64,000 nt of DNA, taken from NCBI GenBank assembly GCA_903813345.2, contig CAIIXF020000012.1, positions 1,965,318 through 2,029,317 on the forward strand, written 5' to 3'. Positions 41,345-54,100 of this stretch are shown one piece after another. The first letter of the stretch is position 1, and every line of letters begins with the position of its first letter. The DNA comes from Owenia fusiformis (Eukaryota; Annelida; Polychaeta; Sabellida; Oweniidae). The notes under the pieces are model-generated. The model did not search any database and was not told the DNA's origin. It worked only from the letters and a program-made list of their open reading frames with translations. Made by a program: the position numbers and the translations under genes.

Positions 41345-42836
41345 GGGATTCGGATATATCATGAACTGAAGTGGAATACTGGAACATTTTTGATACTCTA
41401 AACGTTTAATAACTGGACATAGAACACGGGGAAGAGTGCAATAGGTGTGGTCCTTTAATTATTGTATATCATGTTGAAAGTGTTTGTATTATTAGCGGGT
41501 GTTCACATTTTAACATTTTTATGTCTCCACCAACAGTGATGACATATTGTTATAGTGTACAACTTTTTTGTGGACTGTTAATGCCTTGTTTAAGAAGAGA
41601 GAAAATAAGAACAGAGAAAGTGTACACATAATAAGGTGTTCAGACACACAGGTTTTATTGTACAAGTATATGTGAGTATGATAATATGATCCTGTTTTGA
41701 TTTGTTTGTGATGTTTTAGACCCACCATATATATTGAATGCATACAGTTATTGCTCAATTTTCAAATGTGAAAACTATGTTAACTGTAATAATGAGAATC
41801 ACAATATATTGACTTCTTGGTTTCTAGAAATCCTATGATGGCTGGTATAGATGGCAGGCTGTCGTGTACTTTCTGCTAAATGAAATTTGCATACAAATAT
41901 TGAAATCCACTTTCATATTCCAACTTTTATATCACTTTTCTCTTCCTGATTCTATTCTGTCATGTACGATTCTATTAATGTATTAATGTATCATATATTT
42001 TTATATTTTATTCAAGTATAGTCAATATATAAAGTTGTCACACTAGCTATGTGGGCTCACCGTAGCCACAACACTATGTGGCTAATTTTTGGCATTAATC
42101 TTTAAATCAATAACAGGCTTTCATGAATCATTAGGCAATTTTTATTTTGAGTGATGGAGAATATCTTGCAGTCAGACTTTGTTTTGCCCATCGTGTAAAC
42201 ATGCCATTCCCCTCCATTTGCCCCAAAGTATTCACGCAATGGCAAACGTTGAGTCCACACAGCTTAAGTGTGATATCTCCATAAGACATTAAGTCAAGTT
42301 TATTGTATTGTGTCAAGAGTTGTCACAATGTTGTTGACTGCTGAACTTGTATTGAGAAACTGTGCAGTTGATATTTATTCATTGTGTGTTTTAAATTCAA
42401 GTGTTTAAAAGAAATCCAGAATTATAGATATATTTGCAGATATTTTAGTGTTACTAAGCTGCTTTGATATCTTTGTTAATGGTGTAAAAATAGATATGAC
42501 AAATGATCACTAAACCATGGAATATTGCTCTTAACCATGGTATATCACACATTATTATATCACTATCTAGCTAGCGACAGTATGATTGGTCAAAACCGGG
42601 TCACATGTCGTGGGATATCTGGCGATATTCAATGGCAATGCTAATCAGATAAGACAACCGTGAGATATCTAGCGATATCCCACGCTCCCGGGAATTTTCA
42701 AAGAATTTGTCTTCGTTCAGTGTAAATAATTTAGTTCAGTGTAAGTCAATATGGCAGACGAACCGAGTAGATTCAATGTATTTCAATGTTAACCTATGAC
42801 TTAATAATATTAGGGATGTTTAGCTAGACAGTGATA
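41345..42836. other. GLT1D1 3' flank
   Basis: Probable 3' UTR and intergenic DNA. It includes a partial ATGTCACCACC-family fragment (about 41518-41590) and a solo AAACCTGT-family end near 41639-41668. No AATAAA signal was obvious. Confidence 0.6.
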
Positions 42837-42838
42837 TA

Positions 42839-44321
42839 CAGTAAAACCTGTCTAATCCGAACACCCATGGGACCAGCCAAAAGCGTTCAAATTGGCAGGT
42901 GTTCAAATTTCGAGGATATTGTTGGTCGGGGGGAGGGATTTTTATTGTTCAGTCCACTATATTGAACACTTAATACTTAGTCAGAAAACAATACATGTTG
43001 TTGATGAGTTTATTCTACAATAGGCTTATAGCCTACATGTATATGCTATATTTTATTTACATTTTGAACAATTTCATTATTTTTGGAAAAATAACTTTTT
43101 AATTTTGGCAAAAACTTTGTAATACACTGAATAAGTATATCAAAATATCAAGGGCATTCAGGATGTCAGATGTGTTTTTTTAGGAGGCATTTTAGTGATA
43201 GGATATTACGAAGTTGAATTTTTTCTCTTTCTCGTGATATAATCTTGTCTGCAAATGTGTCTGTGTTGTCTTTGTGATTATAAAACATTTACTGATTGAA
43301 TCCTAGCTATCATAACAGACCCATGGAATATAAAACAGTTAATAATCCAAATCAAAAACATCCAGTTAATTTAAAATAAGGATAAACCAATTATCTCCCA
43401 GATTCTCACCTTTCTCTTAATCCAAATCAAAAACATCCAGGTAATTCCTAATAATGATAAAACAATTATAATCTTGTCTGCAAATGTGTCTGTGTTGTCT
43501 CTGTGATTATAAAACATTTACTGATTGAATCCTAGCTATCATAACAGACCCATGGGATATAAAACAGTAAAGACTTGTTCATAATCCAAATCAAAAACAT
43601 CCAATTAATTTAAAATAAGGATAAACCAATTATCTTCTTGATTCACACCTTTCTCTTAATCCAAATCAAAAACATCCAGGTAATTTCTAATAATGATAAA
43701 AGAATTATAATCTTGTCTGCAAATGTGTCTGTGTTGTCTCTGTGATTATAAAACATTTACTGATTGAATCCTAGCTATCATAACAGACCCATGGGATATA
43801 AAACAGTTAAGACTTGTTCATAAGCCAAATCAAAAACATCCACGTTAATTTAAAATATTGATAAACCAATTATCTCACAGATTCTCACCTTTCTCTTAAT
43901 CCAAAATAAAACATTCAGTTCTTTTCTAATAGGATAAACCAATTAACTCCTGTATTCACACCTTTCCAAATCATCCTGTTGTTCTCCACAATTAAGGATG
44001 TCATTGAGACTTAAATAAGTTAATTAGGACAATATTGGTTCTTTGATTACATTGCATATGTAAAGATATATAACAACTATAACATTGACACAATATGTGG
44101 CTTTAATTGAAATGTCCAGACATTTGATTTCTGATAAAATGTTCAGATTAGACAGGTCAGTTTTTCAAATCTGGTTGTTCACTGTTCAGATTAGGAGGTG
44201 TTCAGATTTCAAGGTTTTTTTAACATGGGAGTCAATGGGAGGAAAAAATGGGACCGAAAAAAAGTGTTCAAATTGGAAGGTGTTCGGATTAGCCAGGTGT
44301 TCAGATATACAGGTTTTACTG
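42839..44321. mobile_element. 1483 bp non-autonomous TA-inserting DNA transposon
   Basis: Ends CAGTAAAACCTGTCTAATCC and the inverse ...CAGGTTTTACTG, each flanked by TA (42837-42838 and 44322-44323), as for Tc1/mariner/pogo-type elements. Sub-terminal GTTCAAATTGG / GTTCGGATTAG blocks repeat near both ends. No transposase frame; the centre is a tandem repeat. Confidence 0.85.
43240..43935. repeat. Tandem repeat inside the 1483 bp transposon, about 3 copies
   Basis: Units of about 229-239 bases begin TAATCTTGTCTGCAAATG at about 43240, 43469 and 43708. Each contains two AATCCAAATCAAAAACATCC sub-repeats. Confidence 0.9.
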
Positions 44322-44328
44322 TAATAAA

Positions 44329-44418
44329 ACAAATGTTTCACTCCATTTTCGGTGAATACCTGTAATATCACTTGTGAAAGATGTACAGGTATTCACCTCA
44401 ATAGAGTGAAATATTTGT
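44329..44418. repeat. Hairpin-forming inverted repeat
   Basis: Arms with GGTGAATACCTGTA and TACAGGTATTCACC and outer AACAAATNTTTCACTC form a nearly 90-base hairpin. Possibly a tiny foldback element. Confidence 0.75.
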
Positions 44419-44953
44419 TCAATATCCAATGGTGAGCATAATTGTGCTGCTTGACAAAACAAGGCTGATGGTAAAATTTGCCTACCACCCATTTGGAAAG
44501 TTAGACTTAGAACATGAAAAGCACCATTTTATTATGAAATAAAAAGAACATCCCATGATATACTCGTGATATGATTTTTACCCAGTTATGGATTAATTAT
44601 CTCAGTCTCACTCTCTGTATGCTGACATCTGCAGATATCATATCCGTTGGTGGATAAAAATCATCATATCACTCATAAGTCATTGTATATCCTCTATTTA
44701 TTCAGTATTTATCACAAAATAGTCATTACTAAATAGATACAAAGCATATCAATCAACCTAGGACAAAAATACATTTTACATACTGAATAACTCCAATAAT
44801 AATGAGATGAATTGTCAGTTTACTTGATAATTCAAATTCAGTTGTTGCAGACATATCCACTCGTTTGCTATGTATTTAAACAATGCAAAGATACCAAATA
44901 TAATTTAAATTGAATTGAAGAAAACTATCTTTATCAGTTTTGTTTAGTTTATT

Positions 44954-45078
44954 ATGTCACCACCACAAGTCATGTGGGGACATATTGTTATAGTCTCAAA
45001 CTTTTTGTAGATGGTGTTGAGTGGTTGGTGTTTGACAGTTGGTATTCGGTGTCTGTAACAAATGGAAGGTGGTGACAT
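44954..45078. mobile_element. MITE of the ATGTCACCACC family
   Basis: 125 bases with inverted ends ATGTCACCACC and GGTGGTGACAT. Relatives: 61313-61426 (opposite orientation), and partial copies near 35906-36010 and 41518-41590. Confidence 0.8.
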
Positions 45079-45429
45079 GTTATGCCTTGTTTCTGTTTAT
45101 TATGTAGTTCACCACATGTACATACATCCAGGGATTAGTGTATTTCTTCAACTCATAACCAGACCTCTAGTCAGCTTTTGCCGTTTCGTCTTGGAAATAT
45201 TCCACAGGGCTCAAATTCTGGCCCAAAATCACTTGAAATGTGCTCAAAGTGGTGAAATGGTGCATGATTTTGAAATAATTTTTGGTCAGGGGGTTGCTAT
45301 GACGTGATATTCCATAGCATGCTTGTGACACAATAGTCCAATAAGACAAAACAGTTTGGGATGTATAGGAGACATCATTTATTACACATAACAAACAGGG
45401 GAAAGGATGAGTACAGGCTTGAGTATCAT

Positions 45430-45687
45430 CAAACAATGTTGCAGTGACATATTCAAACAATGTTGCAGTGACACATATTCAAACAATGTTGCAGTGACAC
45501 ATATTCAAACGATGTTGCAGTGACACATATTCAAACAATGTTGCAGTGACACATATTCAAACAATGTTGCTGTGACACATATTCAAACAATGTTGCAGTG
45601 ACACATATTCAAACAATGTTGCAGTGACACATATTCAAACAATGTTGCAGTGACACATATTCAAACAATGTTGCAGTGACACATATT
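45430..45687. repeat. 26 bp minisatellite, about 10 copies
   Basis: Near-perfect repeats of CAAACAATGTTGCAGTGACA plus CATATT. Very homogeneous, so recently expanded. Confidence 0.95.
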
Positions 45688-46976
45688 CAGTGTGTATTTA
45701 TAAACACATACATATTTTCTTTCATATTTTTACAAAATTACATCAAAGACACAGTACATAGTCATAGAAAAATAATAAATACAGTACATATAGATAAGTC
45801 ATCACTATGCCATTGCTATGACCAGAAGTCAATAAATCACACTTAATATAATTATCCTATTAGGGAAGTTGAGTGATACATTTTCAAGATAACTTGTACG
45901 TGAAGTGTAATATAATGACCCCAAGGGACTACTGTCCCCTTTCATTTTGTTTTTCCAGGGAGTTAATTACAACTTTTTCATCATACTTGTATTATGCTCA
46001 ATCAGCCATGTAAATACTAAATACTACTAATGGGAGAACTTATCCCTGAAGAACCATAATTCTACACCTTCAAAGGTTCACTATAAATATATAGCTTAAC
46101 CTCCCTGTTATTTCATTGAGTGCAAATAAATTAAGAAATTATGTTTAGACATACAGGTTGTACATTAAGTCTCTCGAATTGTATATACTGTGAGGACACC
46201 CTGTACATAAAAGAATATACCACTTGACAAGTCTTTACTGTCCTGCAATTTCCCTATATTATTTCTGAATTGGTAAAAGTTAATAATTTTAAAAATAGAC
46301 AGATAATTGTCACCTCATTAGCTCTTATTCCAGTATTTAAATCACATTAAATGCATACAATAAATGTAACATATACAATGCAAGTATATAGGACAACAAT
46401 AAAAGTTACATCATTAGCTTTTCAAAATTAAGAAATTATTTTTACATTTTAAAATTTTAAATAATCATTACTATAATTTGCACACAAATGCACATATATA
46501 AAGAATCTCAGCAGCTTTTGATGATTGTACGACATGTAAAATGTTTTTTATTTTAATTTTAAGAGATGCCAAAGAATACAGATGGGATGGCTAAAATAAT
46601 CAATATATAGTTATTAAATTATATGTATCAAAGTAAAAATCTAGTCAACAATGTATGATAAACACAGCAAATTCACATCCACATGGAACCCATGTCACAA
46701 GGATCCATTTGGAATCCATGAGGAATCTGCATGAAATCACGGATGATTTTAGGCATGTGGATTCATGTGGATCACATTGGGGGTGTAACTAAGTATTTTA
46801 TATATTTATTCATACATATAACGGTAAACCCATATAACAGCCTCATAATTGTTTTTAGAACAATTGTTGAATTGTTAGCTTAAGCTTTGTGTTTCACATA
46901 CTGCTACTTGGTTACAAATACTTTCTTGCCTTTTTTGATGTTATCAATTTATTTCAAATATTATAAATTAAATTAA

Positions 46977-47209
46977 AATAAGTTAACTGCCAAATAACAA
47001 TAAGTTAACTGCCAAGTAACAATAAGTTAACTGCCAAGTTACAATAAGTCAACTGCCAAGTTACAATAAGTTAACTGCCAAGTGACAATAAGTTAACTGC
47101 CAAGTGACAATAAGTTAACTGCCAAATTACAATAAGTTAACTGCCAAGTGACAATAAGTTAACTGCCAACTTACAATAAGTTAATTGCAAAGTTACAATA
47201 AGTTAACTT
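46977..47209. repeat. 22 bp minisatellite, about 10.5 copies
   Basis: Unit AATAAGTTAACTGCCAAGTT plus AC with frequent single-base variation at AAGTTAC/AAGTGAC. Confidence 0.95.
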
Positions 47210-48001
47210 TTTTGCCTCATTATGTTATGTGACTTACTTTGCAATATTACTCACAAAGATGCAATGTATAGAGGAAGTTTAGTACAATATACATTTTTTA
47301 TTGTACTTTGTGTGTCAGAAAATTGTAAGTGAATTAAAACATTGACTTTATATATTTACATAAAGCACCACATTTTATAATGTAATTAATGTATCAGCAC
47401 TTTCATAATGAACAAATATTTGAGTACAATATTTAGTATATTACTAATATACAATAATAATAGTATTCTTATAATTTTCATATTTAGTGCCTGTAGTTGT
47501 TATTCAAAAGTTAAAGATATACATTTATGTATATACTAGAACTATTATGCAATTTTTGTAGTTTTAAAGTAGTGATTTTAAATCACCAGGCTATAGAGCT
47601 ATATTTTTGCAATTCCCAATTATATCCTCCTTTACGTAGTCCTTCAATATCTGCCATTCTTAATTTCTTTCTTTAATCTCTGCCATTGTCCATCATTCCC
47701 TTTATTTAGTACTATAATTTTTGCCTTTCTCCACCCTACAAGTCATGCAAGTAGATTTTTATAATATATGCCATTCTTTATGTTCTTCATTCTATTGACC
47801 TACTATTCCAGTATAATCTCTGTCACTTCCTTTAATACAGTGTCAAAATTTCTGCCATTGTCCAGTGTATGGTAGTAGTAACCATTCTCCAGTCTAAAGT
47901 ACTAAAATTTATGGCATTCTCCCATCTACAGTACTAAGATTTATGCCATTCTTCTAAAATTTAGGCCATTCTCCATTCTATAGTACTAAGATTTATCCAT
48001 T
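47210..48001 (-). other. Probable 3' UTR of the UNC93-like gene
   Basis: Downstream of the stop at 48002. Rich in GCCATTCTCCA-type words repeated with irregular spacing (47640-48000). A minus-strand AATAAA (plus TTTATT at 47701-47706), about 295 bases after the stop, is a candidate polyadenylation signal. Confidence 0.5.
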
Positions 48002-48109
48002 CTATAGCACTATAATCTCAGCCATGTGTTTTTGTCTTCGTCTAAGTCGTAACTCTACTATGGTATATAATCCCAGAGATATAACCATTACAGCACACAT
48101 AATTAGCAC
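48002..48109 (-). CDS. UNC93A: UNC93A-like last exon
   Basis: 108 bases from TTTTCAG to TAG, 35 residues VLIMCAVMVISLGLYTIVE followed by a basic tail. It completes the last transmembrane helix. Confidence 0.85.
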   Translation of the reverse strand: MLIMCAVMVISLGLYTIVELRLRRRQKHMAEIIVL

Positions 48110-51100
48110 CTGAAAATTAGCAATTACAGCACATATAATTTGCACCTCAAAATAGCGATTACAGCACACATATAACTAACACCTGAAAATAGTGATAAGA
48201 GCACACATAATTAGCACCTGGAAATATCAATTACAGCACACATAATTAGCACCTGAAAATAGTAATTACATCACACATAATTAGCTCCTGAAAATAGCAT
48301 TACAGCACACATAATTAGCACCTGAAAATAGTAATTACATCACACATAATTAGCTCCTGAAAATAGCAATTACAGCACACATAATTAGCACCTGAAAATA
48401 GCAATCACAGCATACATAATTAGCACCTGAAAATAGCAATTACAGCACACATAATTAGCACCTGAAAATAGCAATTACAGCACACATAATTAGCACCTGA
48501 AAATAGTAATTACATCACACATAATTAGCTCCTGAAAATAGCAATTACAGCACACATAATTAGCACATGAAAATAGCAATTACAGAACACATAATTAGCA
48601 CATGAAAATAGCAATTACAGCACACATAAATAGGACCTGGAAACAGTCATTATCCAATATCTCAAATGTCATCTATAACAGGTAATAATGGGAGCACTAA
48701 TGAGGACTAATAAATAAGTAACTGACTGAGAAAGAAAATGTTCATATGTTTATCATATACAGTAAAACCTGTCTTAGTGAACACATTTCTCTAGTGAAAA
48801 CCTGTCTCAAGTGACCGCCCTTCCTCGGCACATACTCTTTTAAATTACCCTCTCCAGTAAACATCTAAAACACTGAATTTTTGTCTGTTCAATATACACA
48901 GGTCTTACTGTATATACAGAACACCCTCCCCTCCTCCTTTCATTAAACCTTAAAGTATTTTATACTACAATTCCCACTCAACTTCCCACTTTCCATTTCT
49001 TTTTAACAAAACCTGACTTCCCCCCCCCCAACATTATTAGTTTTGTGGTAAGACAATCATTGTGGGCTAACCATTTGCAAAACCTCACTTTCAATTCTAG
49101 AAATTGCACAAATGCGGGAGATAAAATAAAAATTCAGTATAAGTAAAGTATGATTTTCAAATGTATTCAAACTTTTTAATATTTGGATACATGTAATGTA
49201 CACATAGGATGCAATCAATTTAAAACATTATTCTCTAATATTTGGTGAGTTATGCTCATATCTGTGATGTACATAAAAATTTGTTACAGACACAGCAAAA
49301 CAATATATCTGTTAGTACCAAATCATAAGGAATACTAGCAATATTTAATATGTTTTTACCTTAGTTCGCACACAGAGGAAGTAGCTATAGCCAAAGGCTG
49401 TGGCAAGGCCAATAGCTTGGAACATGCGATAGTTTGAGAAGGCCGCCTCTTGGTCGTCAGGGAATAAAACACCAAATAAAGCTGCAAATATTAAAACAAA
49501 TGTTAAACATATGACCTTTATAAAAAACTTTTAAAATTGTAGGCTGTTATCTTTCAATAACACATGTATTTTGGTATACTCCTAGTATTGGAAACAACCA
49601 ATGAGACAACATGTCCTTGACTTCAAATGACCTGTACATATAATAATGGTCACATAACCTTGACCTCAATTGACCTTCAAATATGATAATGGCCATGCAC
49701 ATGTATATCCAGTTAAATCATTCCCTGAACTCTCTAAGAGAGGTACCAATTCTTTAAATTAATTGTGGGTTTCATTAGTTTCATTGTTCATCCCATCAGC
49801 AACAAACTACATTGAATACTATCATAGGGAAACCGGCTATATAAAATTTGATTGAATAAATGCATGCCATTTTTAAGAGGAGTATTCTGAAGAATTGTTT
49901 CCTATATAATGGAATTCCGGAAAAACAAATTACATAATTGGCTTGGTCTGACGTCAAAACTTATATGATGTAGAATGCATCATATCTTTTGATATTTCCA
50001 GCCTCTGAAGCAATCAGACAATCAATATTAACTCATTTAAGAAGTGATGTTGAGCCAATGACCCCTAAAATCCAAGTAATAACTCCATGAACATGATGAA
50101 GAGCGACAACATATTATTTTTGATAGCCCCTAGAAAATTGCCAGCACTCTGTAATCACTAGGATCAAGTGTATATAATCAGCTTATATTGGAGTTTCTCT
50201 CCCTAGTCATGGTTATTTGCCAGATGAAATATACTGTTATGAAGAGTTGAAAACAGTCAGAGAGTTTTGTTTGATTTCTTTTTGATATATTCTATTTCTC
50301 TCCATTTATTCATAAAATAATAATTTATACAGAAAAGCTCAAAATGTTATTTGGGGATTTAAGGACAGTACATATATGGTACTTTTAGCCTTTAAGGATT
50401 TAAGTACAGTACATATATGGTACTTTTAGCCTTTAAGGATTTAAGTACAGCATAAATATAGTACTTTTATCTTTTAACCCTTTCCCAACGTGAATATAAG
50501 AGGAAAATGTTGGCCTGGTGACGGATAAGTAAGAGCGGTTTTTAGGGGAAAACTGCAAATTACTTATTCCCGGGACCTATACTTTAAATTGTGTTACTAT
50601 AATACAACTTGTAATAAGAATTATCACATTTCTAAAACTTGGCAAAATTTGGTGTAGAAATACTGAATAGAACGAGAGATACCTGTATTGTCATTTCATT
50701 GATGTATATAAATAAAAATAATGGTGCCAAAAGGATCCTAACTTCCTCAAAGGTATTATGTAATAGGCTTTGGAGCCTATCGTCGTGAACGGGTTAAGGA
50801 TTTAAGTACAGTATATATGGTACTTTCAGCCTTTAAGGATTTAAGTACAGTAAGTACTTTTAGCCTTTAAGGATTTAAGTATTGTACAAATATAGTACTT
50901 TTGGCCTCTAACAAATTGGGATTTGAAAATAACTAAACTAATTGTGCTGAGCATTAAAAACGTGTAATCTGATTACCTAAACACCAAATCCTGAAAATAA
51001 TGTTAGAAAAGGAATTACTCAAAATAACAAGGAGTGCTTTCTAGTTTATTCATTTAACATTGTTGTAGTAGTCATAGTTATGTAGCCTAGATAAGTATTC

Positions 51101-54100
51101 CAAAAACAGAAGTGACAGATTGGAGTCAATTCAAAGGCTAAAAGGTTGTATGTCTCAATATATTTCAAGATAATCAGATAATCAAAATGAAAGCCTTCAG
51201 TATTAGTCAGTAGAGACTGAGTTACTTCAATTGCCTCATCTAATGTTATTACATTGTATTGGGGGAATATTTATTTATTACTAAATGATGGGTTGTAATT
51301 CTTGCCTAATCCAATCATGTCCAGGATCAATACATTCATGTAGAGAAACTAAGAAAGTACAATTTGGAAATGGTGTAATTTATAGAAGATTTTTCAGATC
51401 TGACAGATTACAGATTAGGGGTCACTTGGAGGAGTTATTGAATATGGGATTTATCATCCTTAGTGGTGTCCCTTTGGGAGACAAAGAAATGGATACATGT
51501 TTTTGCCACTTAATGATATATTTCCCTGTGGCAATACATTTCCAATCCTTATCACATACATGTAATTATATAATTCCTTAAAATTACCCCAAAGCACATA
51601 TTCCATGTTGGTATTTCCATGTAGAAACATAATTATTTGCATTTATTATCACAAATGTATTCCCTGAAAATTGCCCTTAACTACCATTTTTCTACGTGGA
51701 AACATATTTGCATTTATTATCACAAAATTTAAATTGTCCAATGATATTACAGAAAGATGTTTTGGAGGATTGATTTTTATTTACAGAGACTAATTAAATA
51801 TTACACTCTAAATATGTGGTTCAGCTGATGGGAGTCAGAATTTTTTCATTGATCCTACTTTTCAGAGGTTAATGGATAAGAGGAAAGAAGCAATTAAGAA
51901 GACAATATCATTCTAAGGCGTGGTCTTAAAGATAATGGAACTTGAGTAATTTTATAGCACCTCAAGGATGTGCCTAGTATACTACAAATTCTATATGCAA
52001 TATGCTATGCTAGATACTACTGATTTTGATTCAAATATCACTTTTTTTTCTTTTCAATGCGCAATATTGTAGTCTGTAGATTTAAACTATGAAATATGAT
52101 TATATAAATGATCCATGCCATATGAAAACACCATTAAGATATAACTGTGCATACATTCTAACATGATACATGTGAATAAGGCATTACTCCGACTACAAGT
52201 GAAATATTAAGTATTTTGGAAGAAATTGATCTAATGTCAGAGATCGACAGAAAAGCTACTTTACAGTGGATCATAAGAGGCCAGGGGCTCTTAAAGCAAG
52301 TGCTCAATAGTCTAGGATTGTACTTAGGGAAGTGTCTTAAGCATATGAAACAAAGCCTTCTCAGAAATCCATTCTACAAGACCTTCATCAATTATTGTCA
52401 ATTTCCTTTCACAATTATTGCCTAAAAAGTGAAGTGTGAAAATTATACCGATTTATTTATGTCCAATTTCCTCAAACACTCTATTGCAGACCTTGTTATT
52501 TAACACATCACACAACCTTGTTTAAGTCTAATATTACCGCAACTTTTAATGTAAACCCATGGTGTGTTTAAATGGCAATGAACAACCATATTTAGAGTGT
52601 CATTTAGTTTCACATTTTCCACCCGATTTACACATAACAATATGTGCTTGTTCTATACAAGAATATGCAAGGGTTGTCTTGGGGAAAGGTCCTCATATTT
52701 CTTCCTTCCTTGGAGAGATTGTGGCAGTTAATCTCATAGGCTCACAGTAAAGCTTTACTTGTAATCCATTATACAAGCTACTGTCAGATGATTTGCATTT
52801 ATTTTGTAGACTACATTATCCCCATGGTGATTTAATGTTTTAACATTGTTTACTGCACATTGATACAAAATGAACAGTCTTTCTTTGATTCTATTTGTTC
52901 ATGTTGTCTATTAGATGTTATTTAGTACTATTGTGTTGAAATAAACATAACATATATTTCCAATACCTTTTCAAAATCCTCTATATAGGTTTAAATGCTG
53001 CTATGTGCATTGCATGTATTTTACTAGAGGTTCAAATGTTTGTATGCGCAGATGTATGTATTTTATTATAGGTTTAAAATAAATGTCCAGAAGCCTATTT
53101 GTATGTATTTTACTAGAGGTACAAATGTTTAAAGTTAGCTCTACGTACAGATGTATGTATTTCATTATAGGCTCAAATGTTCAAAGGCATCTATGTACAG
53201 ATGTATATACTTTATTAGAGGTTCAAATGTTCAAAAGCCTCTTATTCTATTAGAGGTTCAAATGTTCCGAAGCCTCTTTTGATTTAATATAGGTTCAGAA
53301 GTTGAGATTGAATATAATTATCAGGAACAAACATTTCAGATGACACCATCAGCTTAATTGAACCAAGCAGTCCCCTCCTGATAATTCTAAATGTAACTAG
53401 AGAACTTGCAATTATTAAAAACACGTCAGGAACTTATCAATCAACACTTATGTGGCACTATAAGGCTTCATTTACAATAAATTGAAGTTGTTCTAACACT
53501 TAGTCATTGGTTTTACTCAGAAATAGGAGTGCCACTGGGATTGGCTTTGTAGACCTATTAGTCATTGAAATGCATTTAATGGTCTTGAATGTCACTATGT
53601 GTTAACGGGAAGAATTGTCCTATCATCAATAAGTCACAGAAAAGTGAACTAGAATCTAAGAAATGGAAATGAGATTAAAGGAGAACAAGTGAAAAATGTA
53701 TGGCACATACTTTCTAAATGTTAGAATAAAATAAATGTCAACTATTTTTCTTGGGACGGTGCGGATTCATTTCTTTATGACAGCTATTTTTTCTGTCTGT
53801 GTTTTTCAATACTTTTTGGCTTTTAATCTACTCTATAGCTCCTTTGCTTACATATTACATGAATATATAAGCACAAGTGCCAACGGGAAAGGACCAAAAG
53901 TTGTAATGGAACTTAGCAAGAAAAAGCAAACTCAAAGTGTATACCAGTCAAGAAAAACAAACCCCATATAGCCCAAAACCATGATCTAACGTGAAAGTCT
54001 ATTTATTTTTATTTTGAAACTGCACTTTTAAAACAGAAGTTATATGGTACTATTTTGACTTTTCAAATCTAAATTAGAAGTGGAGAAAACGTGGCAATGA

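Noticed and set aside
48085-48640. 35 bp regular repeats resembling a CRISPR array
   Set aside because: No unique spacers; units abut directly, the host is an animal, and the unit matches the neighbouring exon boundary.
51285-51581. 98-codon plus-strand frame in the UNC93 intron
   Set aside because: No domain, no splice context and AT-rich composition like the surrounding intron.
53735-53971. 78-codon plus-strand frame
   Set aside because: Its 3' half is a dispersed repeat also present at 55833-55958 without the frame.
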